A stretch of 64,000 nucleotides of DNA from Spinacia oleracea. Lineage: Eukaryota > Streptophyta > Magnoliopsida > Caryophyllales > Amaranthaceae. The notes beneath the pieces were generated by a model, which did not search any database, was not told the origin of the DNA, and saw nothing but the letters and a program-made list of their open reading frames with translations. Position 1 is the first letter of the stretch, and the number at the start of each line of letters is the position of its first letter. The stretch covers positions 145,359,861-145,423,860 of the forward strand of contig NC_079492.1 in assembly GCF_020520425.1 (NCBI RefSeq), given 5' to 3'. Made by a program: the position numbers and the translations under genes. This document shows positions 25,184-36,310 of this stretch, piece after piece.

Positions 25184-25596
25184 ATAACTCCATTCTCTCC
25201 TTATTGGAGAGCTTTTTTACACTTTTATTGGGTTATCTATACCCAATTATTGGGTTTTATCTCTTGTTTTTAATTTCGCATGAAAAGTTGATTTATTGAT
25301 GAAGATTTGTGCGGAGTTACAACGGATGACATTCTTACGTCTGCAATCAATTGAATCGGATTTAATTCAATACCAAAGCTACAACAGATCGAAAGACCCC
25401 CTCGTTGAAGGCTATATCAAACAGCGATGTGAAGAGGGTATTCATCATTGTCAGATCTCATCTACAACGATCGTGGTTTTGCCGGATTAGAATTTTATTT
25501 GATCCAAATTGTTTTGTATTTGTTAGTTTTGATTTCTATTGTAGATGTCGTATGACTATTTTATCAATGAACTAATTTTTACCTTCAAAAAAAAAA
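25184..25596 (+). repeat. Dispersed retroposon-like repeat, copy 2
   Basis: Near-identical to 16540-16950 through GTTGATTTATTGATGAAG, TACAACGGATG, CTACAACAGATC and the 3' end TTTTTACCTTC plus A run. The A tail supports a retroposon origin. No clear target duplication. Confidence 0.55.
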
Positions 25597-25707
25597 GTAA
25601 AACTTAACTAACTTGCTTATAGGTAAAAGTTATCTACTTTTTAATGATAAAAAATTTCATTTTAAATTTTTACAAAATCACTAATATGGTATAAAATTAA
25701 TCCTTAA

Positions 25708-25926
25708 GGCCCCGTTCGGTGTTGTTTTTTGTTTTCAATTTTTTGTTTTTCACAAAACTAAAATCAAAAATATGAAAACCATAAAAAGTAGTCTCCGATT
25801 TTTTTTGTCAATTTTCAAAATCAATATGATTATTATAAGTATGACTATTTTTAGTTCATGATTCAATCTAAATCACACGACTTTTAAAACCAAAAACTGG
25901 AAACTGGTAGTGATACCGAACGAGCC
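25708..25926. mobile_element. Tourist-like MITE
   Basis: Ends GGCCCCGTTCGGTGTTG and ATACCGAACGAGCC are imperfect inverted repeats. Flanking TAA is clear on the left only. Confidence 0.6.
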
Positions 25927-26120
25927 TTTAACTCTTTAAATTTTTTATAAATTAACTTTTTTTAATAATATAAAAAGTTAATAAAAATATATTAAAAGTC
26001 CCAAAAATAACTGGATAAAAGTTATCTTAGTGTACAATAAATTTATTATACCCCCTTTTCATGCAAGACCTTTTGTTGGTTATAAATGTATAATAAAGGG
26101 GAAAAAATAGGATAATATTA

Positions 26121-29100
26121 TGTAACGCCCGACTTTTCGGTACCTTAATAAACGGTAATAAACTGTACTTAACTGATCATTAGCAGCGGAATTAGGCATA
26201 ATTAATCCTGGGACCTGTGGGTATGGGCCCACAAATAAAACAATCCTTATTAACATTCCTTTAAATAATACAATATTCCCAAAATAAATATAATTCAATA
26301 TTCTCATATTCAAAAACTTAATAACAGGATTCCCATAATAAGTAATTTCTCATCTCGATATCTCCATAATAAATTACCAACTCCAGTAATAACTCTCCTC
26401 TTGAGGAACTCGAGCTCCATAACCGAACCTGTACATCATCATAAAAATAGGAAACAGGAAAAACACAGGAAAAATCCAAAAATGAGTGGAAAACTCAGTA
26501 ATATTACTCCAGCCCGTCAAAACGGTTTTATTTTGAAAATCATTTGGCACATATCAATCATTAGCATTTATTGTTCGGAAATAACTTAATCTCGTTATCT
26601 GGAAAACATGTGTCGGCAGGGAATCATTTCCTTTACAACTCATTGGCAACTAGGGATGGCAATGGGTAGGGTCTGGGTAGGGTCTAGTAATACCCGGACC
26701 CGGACCCTAACTTTTTGATATATACCCATACCCTACCCTTACCCTATAGGGTCTAAAATTATAAGACCCTTACCCGGACCCTATGGGTTCGACAGGGTAT
26801 GGGTAGGGTCTAGGGTCTTATACGGGTCCGCGTAAAACTAAAACTTTTATTTCCTTTTTTGTATGTAATTATATGTAATATGCAAAAATAATACAAGAAC
26901 AACGATTAATAAGGCATTTTAAAACAAATAAATAGCTAGTCTTCAAAAATTATCCTTGTCTTTCCTTAAACACAATACATTTTAAAGTACGAAGCTCATA
27001 ATTACAAAATCCCACATTCTTAACTACACAACATTAATGTTACTAAATAGGCATCCATTTAGTACTTTAGTAGTAGTTATCGTCCATATCATCATCTACT
27101 TCATCATCAAGATCCAACAAAAAAGTGAAGTACATAAAAATAACAAAATTTAAGCGGGTCTAAATATAGGGTATGGGTAGGGTATGGATCTAAAGGGTCT
27201 GCGGGTAGGGTATGGGTAGGGTACGGGTCTGAAAAATTAAGACCCTTACCCTACCCTAAAAAAAACAGCATATGCCCATACCCTACCCTTACCCTATAGG
27301 GTCTAAAAAATAAAGATCCATACCCTAATTTTAGGGTAGGGTCTGATAGGGTCCGGGTAGGGTCCTGGACCCGCTGCCATCCCTTAATGGCAAGTACAGG
27401 CTTTGGCGGGACTTTTCTTACATCTTTTCAGGGGGGAACTGTTTCCCAAACTTTAACTTGCCTCTACCTGTAACTTGCCCATTTACTAGTTCAGTTCACT
27501 TTTCCATGCCGACAAAAGCAATATCGTCTTTCTTTAAAATAACTTTATAAATATCGTAATTATTCCCGAACAACGTCTTTAACATCATGATCATAATCAT
27601 TAACATATATCATCATAAAATAATAAAGTACGTACTTTAACATATCATCATAAAAATACTCATAATACTTCAAATCAAACATCATATCAATTAGCACTTA
27701 AGTCACATAATTACATATTTTCACATACGGACATATAAACTTAAATGTTGGACATAAAAATTACACATTAACATATACGGACATATAAGATAAAATGCTA
27801 GACATAATAATTACCTCGATTGCTAATTCGTATTGCTTAACTCTAAACCCAAGCTCAACTCCCAATTCGTACCATAATCCTTTGATCATCAACATTTAAC
27901 TCTTTAACCAATTTGCATAACCATTACCTCAACAATAATGTAAAATAATAATTAATAATTATGTCACAAATTATATGAAACAACCTTACATGAATAAGAT
28001 CACTTACTTGGGCCCCTTTTTCTTAATTTTCGGTCAATCCCTCCTTGAAGAGGCATATGATACATTCCAAAAATAAATCCCACAATAGTATATTCATTGA
28101 CTTGGCCCAACTCTTACTACAACCCCCTTTTAACTCTTTGGAATTTTGGATTATATTTGATAACATGTATAAGCAGTAGGCAATAGTAGAATAGCAAAGA
28201 CAGAGGTGCCGAGCAACAATGGCAACACCGTAGCAACTAGGCTACAGTGGACGACTCCGACGCCGGAAAGCAAGGTGGCGCCGGTTCTGAACGGTGGGCC
28301 TAAGGTGGTGGTAGCGGCGGTCAGAAGGGATGCGCCGCGGTGGTGAAATATAGGTGAGAGAAATTTTTGACAATTCGAGTTTCGGGTTTTACAATTGGTG
28401 GGTTGAATTGGTGATCTTCTGGGTATTATTGGGGCAAAAATCAGAAGCTCAAATTGGCTGGCTATGGAAGCCATAGCTCACGAAATAGAGAAGAAGAATA
28501 CATTAGAAAAACTCATTCTCTTATGAATTAAAAATCATAATTTCAGATGGGTTTTGAGCTTGGAGATGTCTGAAATATTGAGTGATATTTATAGAGTGAA
28601 AAATGTGTAATAATCGTCACTTATGAGCTCATTGAAATGGTTTATAGAAACCATGGATTTAGAGAAGGAAACAAGGAATTATGGGCATTTGCAATACAAT
28701 GGGTAAAGCAATGACATGTAAATCAAAAGCAAGAACATGTGTCATTGTGTATCATTTCCATCTTACACATATGGAGAGAAAGAAAAATAGGAGTTGCAAA
28801 GTCATGAACTTGGACTCATTGTTGGAACAATTAAGTCAAAGCTTTGAATGCCAAGTTCCTTTAGTCACACGAGGAAGAAGAAGAAAAAAAATTAGAGTTT
28901 GGTCTCTTTAGTCAAGGGAAAAATCGTAATTTTTAAACTCATGATGAAATATCATATTTTGGGTAATAAGTTGGCTTAAAAAAATGGAAGGCTAAACATA
29001 CGTGTGACAATTAAAAATTGGGCTTTAAATAATATGTATCACATCTCAATAAAAAGGTAGACGTAATACAATAATTAAAATAGATCGGAAAAATTTAGGA

Positions 29101-29165
29101 CGTCATTACGTTAATAATCGTAATTACAGAATAATAAAACATGTTTAAAAATACGGGGTGTTACA
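26121..29165. mobile_element. Solo LTR, probably Ty3/gypsy, fossil
   Basis: It begins TGTAACGCCCGAC, ends GGGGTGTTACA, and is flanked by the 5-bp duplication TATTA on both sides. TGTAAC to GTTACA borders are common in plant gypsy LTRs. No internal gag or pol region lies within, so it looks like a solo LTR left by recombination. Net length is about 2.3 kb after removing the nested hAT. The intact target duplication suggests moderate age. Confidence 0.65.
26651..27386. mobile_element. hAT-type element (TAGGGATGGCA) in the LTR
   Basis: Ends TAGGGATGGCAATGGGTAGG and GCTGCCATCCCTTA are inverted. Flanks TTGGCAAC and ATGGCAAG agree at six of eight bases. Both subtermini are dense in GGGTAGGGTCT/AGACCCTACCC repeats. 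736 bp, non-coding. Confidence 0.75.
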
Positions 29166-29255
29166 TATTATGGGAAACAATTTATAATTTGCTTTGGTGT
29201 TGCAGAAGGCGTAGTACGGAGTATTATCTTAACATACAGAAAATGAGTAAAAAAA

Positions 29256-30548
29256 GGAAAAATTGTCAAATACAACTTTCAAATTTGTAACTTACAATAT
29301 TAAACTTTAACCTCACTTTAAATTACAACCCTGTATAATTTTCCGAAAAAAACCATCGAAATATGACGTCATTTATATAGTAATAAAAAAAATACACAAA
29401 AGCTCTAAACAAAAATTAAATGTTTAGAAAAAAACAGAAATTATTTGATTTTTTTAGAAAATTATGTTACTGTGCTTTAATAAGATTAATGACAAGCAAC
29501 TTGTCGGACCTTTGTGTGTACTGGGAAGTCTGGTGCTTCAAAACGAGCTCTTGTTGCATGGGAGACTCTTTGCTTACCAAAGATTGCAGGTGGGTGGAAT
29601 TTAATATGCATTAAGACCTGGAATAAGGCCGCACTCTGCAAGCTTTTTTTGAATTTGGCCCAAAAGAAAGGTAAAGTTTGGGTCAAATGGGTTAGTGAAT
29701 ATTACATCAAGGGGAGAAACCGGCCTTACCACCATTACTGCTCCATCTCAAGCTTCTTGGGTGGTAAGGAAAATTCTGAGTTCTGTAGAGTACTTAAATA
29801 GCTTTCCTGGTGGTTGTGCTCTTCTTCATCAAATGCATTTTTCTATCAGGTATGTCTATAATCAATTAAAGGGAGATATTCCAAATGTGGGTTGGAGAAA
29901 GCTTATTTGTAATAATCCTGCTGCTCCTAAGTGTGTTTTTATAATGTGGTTAACTATTCTGAACAGAATGGTAACTTGTGATAACTTGATTAAGATTGGT
30001 GTGCATTGTAGTTTGCAATGTAGCCTGTGCTCGATAGAAAACGAATCATTTAATCACCTATTCTTTGATTGCGATTATTCTAAAGTTGTTTGGAGTACCA
30101 TTCTTCAATGGCTGGGAATTTGTAAAAGGCCTGTGTAGAACTACAAATTGTTGTTAATCAGTTTCGTTTTATGGTAGCTCGTCAGCAACTCTATAGAATG
30201 GCTCTCGCTACTATTTTGTATGTACTCTGGAAAGAAAGAAACATGAGGAAATTTCAGACTGTTTTTCGAGACCATGCTGTTGTAGTGAAAGAGATCCAGT
30301 TCATGGTTCATGCGAAATGCTTCCTAAAGCCTAAGCTTAATAGTGTATTAGCTTAATTTTGTTTTGGTGGTTTTTTTGTTGTTCTGAAGATTGTTTCAGA
30401 TTTCGTTGGTGTGGTTGTATGAAGTTTGTACTAAAAGTTCATTTGGTGATTAATAAAATCCTATTTTACCAAAAAAAAGTAAGATTAATGACATGATGTT
30501 CAGATGATTTTGCCGAAAAATGACTTGAGGTTATAATGTAAAGTGGGT
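29256..30548. mobile_element. Mutator-like MITE copy interrupted by a LINE
   Basis: The left end GGAAAAATTGTCAAATACAA and following ATTACAACCC blocks match the 23575 family, and matching sequence resumes after the LINE (GCCGAAAAATGACTTGAGG). The right terminus is missing or merged with the next copy. Confidence 0.55.
29495..30479 (+). mobile_element. 5'-truncated L1-type LINE
   Basis: Encodes the end of a LINE pol: SKRALVAWETLCLPKIAGGW, WNKAALCKLFLNLAQKKGKV and, in another frame, PAAPKCVFIMWLTILNRM with CSLCSIENESFNHLFFDC, the zinc-binding region of plant L1 reverse transcriptases. The reading frame shifts near 29700 and stops at 30136. It ends with AATAAA-like sequence and an A run. A perfect 14-bp duplication TAAGATTAATGACA flanks it at 29481-29494 and 30480-30493. 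Confidence 0.9.
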
Positions 30549-33500
30549 AAAAATTTATCAAATAAAACCCAGTAAAGTTGTCTCTTTGTTAATTACAACA
30601 AGTTTCAAATTTGTAAATTACAACCTTAAACTTACCTCTCCATTTTCAATTACAACCCCGATTCATTTTTCGGCGAAATCAATCGCAATATAATATCATT
30701 ATTCTTATTATCACAACATTACATAATTTCCTTAAAAAAAACTTTTTGATTAATATATTATTATTTTTTATGGAATTGTTTAATTTTCGTTTAAAGATTT
30801 TTCGAAATTTTTTTGGATTATTATATTAATGAAATCATATTCCGATGGTTTTTGCCGGAAAGTGACCCGAGGTTGTAACTTTTTGAGCTTGTATTTTTTT
30901 TTTTAAAAATGTAAGAAGAATAATACATAAGGAGCCCCTCCGCACGAGTGATACTCCTAAGTAATCACTATCTAAAATGGAAAGTAACTGAGGACTAGTA
31001 CAAGACTCAATACACATAGTGTTGCTAACTAAATTACCAATATTTGTTATCCAATCTGTTGCTCGATATGATTAGCTTCTTTGTAGACGTGCTTAATATC
31101 CCAATTGTCCAAAAAATTGAGAATATCCTGAATATCTTGAATGATGAAATGGAGATTCCATGGAATTTTCCAAGTTCCATTTACTGCATTGAAGACCATC
31201 AGGTTGTCTCCTTCAATAAGATGCTTGATGTTGAGTTTTTTCGCTTCTTGAAGTCCTTTGTGAAGAGCACAAACTTCTGCCATAAAAGCTTGTGTAATGC
31301 CTGGATTGTAAGTATGAATACTGATAGGGGTGTCGTTGTTGTCGCGAATAATGAAACCAGCTGCTGTTGAAGTTTTGCAAGAGCCGTCGAAATTGAGCTT
31401 GAAGATAGGCACCCTGAGGAGGGGGGTACCAACGAACTAGCACCGGAGGATTGTGAGTAACATTTGTGTGAGTCAGTGAAGTGAGAGGGGTACCCTTAAG
31501 TTGATGCATGTCGATTTTAGTTCAAAACTGCCATTCTTTGAAGGATACAATGGCTTTAAAGAAGACTCTAAAAGCATTAAAAATACCATTGTTGAAAATG
31601 CAGTCGTTCTCTCTTTCCAAAGAGCCCAAATGATGAAAAGAAACTTGCAAATAGTTGTTTGGTAGCATTTTAGATAGCGAATAGTACCAAATAAGTCATA
31701 GTAAGGGTTAGAAAATACTAACCACCGACCTTTTAGTATGGTCAAGTGTCCAGACATGTTTCGCAGTAGGACACTGAATAAAGAGGTGATTAATGTTTTC
31801 AATGTAAGTGTCACAAAGAGGACAGACATTGAAAGGCGGAATATTTCTTTTGAAAAGAGTATCTCTAATAGAGATACTTTCGTGGAAGATTTGCCATAGG
31901 AAAATCTGAATTTTTGGTGGGAGATCAAGCTTCAAAATCCATCCACTACTACAAAAATAGGCAAAGAGACCCGTTCAAAATGGCCTAAGAGACCCCATTT
32001 AAGGGGGTCTCTAGATAGGGGGGTCTCTTTATAAAAGAGACCCCTCATCTAGAGGGGGTCTGTTTGTTAAAAACAAGAGACCCGTTATTTAAGAAAAGGG
32101 GTATGTTACGTTAACCATGTAAAAAATAATGTAGAAGAAGAAGAGACCCCTTATTAGAGATATGGGGTATGTTTGCAAAAATATTCAGACCTAATATTTA
32201 ACCTAGGGGGTCTCTTTGAATTTTTAAATAATATTTTTTCCATCAAACTCAGACCCCATATGTAAGATAAAGGGTCTCTTTGAATTTTTTAATATTATTA
32301 TAATTAACAAATTCAGACCCATATGTTAGATAGAGGGTCTCTTAGAATATTTTACTATATTTTATTATTATACTCGAGAGAGCCCTTTTTATACCTAACG
32401 GGTCTCTTTTCATTAACTTTTATTAAAAAAAAAAATAGCATAAACGACCATTTTTCGGCATAAAAAATCAGCATTTAACCAAATTTTTAATTTCAAACTA
32501 ATTCTTACAATTACCCAATAAATTATTTCCCACTTTACATCAATTGTAATCTTCAAAAATATAAAAATAACAAAATAAAATAAGGCTCAAAAGTTTACAT
32601 AATTGTGACAAGCATCAACAAATTGACAATACTAATTATTAGCCAATGCGGACACAAGCATATGTTCTCCTCCAACACTGTTTGGCTGGTTTCCAAATGT
32701 GAACTTCCCTTACACCTTACCTTCAACAAGAAACAAACCTGCATTAACAACGAAATTAAATTTAGAAAACAAGTAATATCAGTTGGATGTCTCGAAGCAG
32801 AATTACACATTATTAGTTAAAAGAAAGTAAGAAACCATCAAAGCAGTTTTCTGGCAAGTTAGTGCAATACACTCAAGCATACATCTATTCACAATATATG
32901 TCTACCTTTCTAGAAGGTGCAGCAAACTAAAGGTGTTACCATCAGGAACTTTGACGGAGAAAATCCGAGCTTATACGGAAAAAATGTTGTAGTTAATCTA
33001 TGACACGTTTAAACATGCCTTCTGATAAAAGAACACAAAAAAAAGGAAGTTTGATAGAGAGCTCATGTTGCCACCAATACACATTTCAAAAGCTTCGGCT
33101 CCTTTGCTCAACCTATTGGCAACAAAGTCCATCCAATCCCCTCTATCACAAAAGCCCCGTTATTCCTTCTGTACAAGTAAATATAATAAATTAATAATGT
33201 TAATAACTGTTCAATAATTAATGTACTGAGGTCATGCCAGTTGCAAGTAATGATTTTATGTAGCAGTTAACTGCTATTTCTAGTGTGGCATTGTAAATTA
33301 GGAGATGGTAGCAAACTGAGTTTATAAGCTTCATATCTTGAAATCAATATCCTTAAACTAACCAAATATAACCCAAAAGAATGGAAAAAAATAGATCTAA
33401 TCTCATATTCTGGAAAACATGAAATCGCCTCTCAGTAACACAGGTTGCATGTACTACAGATAGATAAGTGTAAACGAACACCAAACAAATACAGAGCAGA

Positions 33501-33611
33501 GTTCAGAAGACTGACCGTATAACCTCTATAATTAAGTTGCTTGGGTCTTCGTAGCACAATAATATTGTTCACTTAACATTGGCTCTGGTATTTTCTATTG
33601 AACAAAACTCC

Positions 33612-33977
33612 TCACATACTGGAACTCAAGTTGATATTGAAGGCTTTTGACAAGGGCTTGCTAGTCAAAGGACCAGAAAAGAATAGTAAATTGAGTTTTT
33701 TGCTACTTGATGCGATCTCAGGCTTAAGCTGCTGCGCTAAAATACTCTCAGTTAAAGGTGGGGGCAGTCTGTTATTAGTGCTTTCTTTCAATATTGAATT
33801 TGAGCTTAGGATGATAGGCCCAGACAAAATTTCAGTTCGTACAAGCTTTTCATACGTGTTCGGCACTTGAGGGGATGAATGATATAAATTTTCAGCAAGC
33901 AAAGGATTTGGCTTGGTGCTTAAAACACGATTCTTGGATCTAGAAGAAATCCTACTCGTACCAACTGGTTTAGGCAA
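33612..33977 (-). CDS. Unrecognised open exon inside the CACTA element
   Basis: A 121-codon open frame rich in Ser, Leu and Pro (SRSKNRVLSTKPNPLLAEN; SGPLTSKPLSKAFNINLSS) ends at a stop. A possible acceptor TTGAG lies at its 5' side, so it may be the last exon of a captured host gene. No family is recognised. The length could also arise by chance. Confidence 0.3.
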   Translation of the reverse strand: MPKPVGTSRISSRSKNRVLSTKPNPLLAENLYHSSPQVPNTYEKLVRTEILSGPIILSSNSILKESTNNRLPPPLTESILAQQLKPEIASSSKKLNLLFFSGPLTSKPLSKAFNINLSSSM

Positions 33978-36005
33978 AGCTCAACTAAGAAAATGGTTTA
34001 TATGTCAGCTGAAAATCTTGACACTTAACTAAAGTTGTGACTTGAACCAGATATACCCTATATAAGACTAGTAGCTCAAAAACTAAACTATAATCCGACC
34101 CTACCACACACACACAACCAAACCAACAAGCCCGACAACCTAAGAACTACCTGCACACTCCCTCCCTTAAATGAACACTCACCTGCACAACATAATTCAG
34201 CCCCCTGCCAATAGTAATCCAGCCAAAAAGATCCTCATCATCCCCAAACACATTCAAACACCTTGATACACCCACACTCACCCACATTCCCTCATATTAA
34301 TAGCACACCTACACAATATAGTACCACTACGAGACTGCCACTGTAATACAAAGAAAGTATACTCCAATTTGATTACTTCCATATATCATATTTCCAAGAA
34401 TTATGGCAAACAATAACAGAATTAACCATGAAAGAAATTTAGGATCAGACACGGTTGTTCAAATTAAATTTCTAAATGATCAAAATTATCTATGAACATC
34501 GAAATATTAAAAGCGAATACCAACAAAAAATTGTAGAAATGAAGGATTTGAACCAACAATTAGAACAATCAGGAAAATCGGGAGAGTATCTGAATGCCTA
34601 ACATATCTTGAAACTCATTCAGAACTGTAATTGCTAAAAGCTTAAAACTGAAACTGAGAAAATTAATCTATTTGGAATTGTAACAGGCATTATTTGTGTC
34701 AGTTACTACTACTTTTTTAAATAACTGGTTATTTATATGCCCATTACTAGTGGTACAGCTGCAGTATCTTTGGATTAGTATTCTCAATGATATGATTCTA
34801 TAAATCTCACAATTAACCTTTCACTAAACTGGTTAAATGGAGAAATAAATGGACATCTCAGAACCTTTCACTAACTGGTCAAATGGAGAAAGATTGAAAA
34901 TATTCATTCAAAGTAATGAAGCACGGATTCAGAACTTGACATAAGCAATTTAGCAGCTTACTATACACACACAACCACATATGAAAGTATAGCTACATAT
35001 CAAGCAGATGTAGCGGAGCTTGTGCACATACCATTATATATCAGCAAGAAAAGAACAAATAAAACAATTTTTGAATTGTTTTAACACTTCATACAAATGA
35101 AAGATATTGATGTGATAAAGATCCAATCATCTCATAGAAGCATAGGAAAATTTCAAGCAATACCTCTGCACAACGAATACCAGCAGATGGATCAATGGGT
35201 AGATCTAGCTAGTAGGCCACCTACAGGGTCATGTGATGAGAACTGGACTCCATCAATCACACCATTGTATCTATTAAACACCTGTGAAGAGGCAAATAGG
35301 ACATGTTTCAAATTATGAACTTACCAAAGTGAGCAAAAATAAGATATAACTTATATCTAGGCAAAATAAAATAAAATATCTACTTAATAGTGAGCAGGAA
35401 CAAAAGTACCACTCTGGGGTCTGGACTTCAACAACATTATCATCTCTAAAACTACTTTCAGTCAGAAACAACGAGTTATTAGAGCGAACATTAAGTAAAA
35501 TATGACGAAAGGGGATGGACAAGAATAAATTAGCTTTACCCTTTACACTTAAATATTATTCAATTAAATCCAGTTGAGTCGAGGGTGGCTATGTATGCAT
35601 CACTTTGAAACAATTTGATGACAAGAAGATGTGCGAATCTACGAGGGTTCTATTTTGGAAAGGGGGAGTCAAAGCCCATCTTCTGTTATGTTACTAGACT
35701 ATTGGACTCGACATTTCCAGTGTCTACATCATATATTTACTCAGATTTGTATCCATCTAGATGCAAAATAGTGGGTTCCCTTGTTCGATACATGATACTC
35801 AAACATAGGTGTGCCTTGATACTTGACACTTCAAACTACAAAATAATAAACACCCAAATCTGGATACCATAAATATGTTGTGGAGGTTTTGAAAGATCAA
35901 ACATATTCAGTGTCTCACTCATGCCAAGAAACTCTAGAAAGGCAGTATTCCAACAAACCATGGCGAAACACTTTCCCATGAAACTGGAAAACCTAACCCC
36001 AAAAT

Positions 36006-36310
36006 TAAAATTACAAATCGCAACAATTGAAATATCAAATTTTTGGGGAAAAACAATTTCAGGAAAAAAACCTAACTTGTAGCAGAAATTACAAATTGAA
36101 ACCGAAAACCACACGAAATTCAGAAATTTCAAACAAGCTATTACATGAACATCTAAACACAAAATCGCATCAATTGAAATTTCAGAAATTCAGAGGGGAA
36201 AACAATTTCAGGAAAAAAAACCCTAAATTGTAGCAGAAATTACAAATCGAATTCCAAAACCGAAAACCACACGAAATTCAGAAATTTGAAACAAATAATT
36301 AAAGAGAAGA
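36006..36310. repeat. Tandem duplication, about 160 bp, inside the CACTA element
   Basis: ACAATTTCAGGAAAAAAACC, TTGTAGCAGAAATTACAAAT and CCGAAAACCACACGAAATTC occur twice in the same order. A second, 47-bp tandem duplication (GGTTGTATGTCCAGGGA) lies at about 36462-36560. Confidence 0.75.

Noticed and set aside
28151-28911. ORFs of 107 and 76 codons inside the LTR
   Set aside because: No recognisable domain, and they lie within a solo LTR; treated as chance frames.
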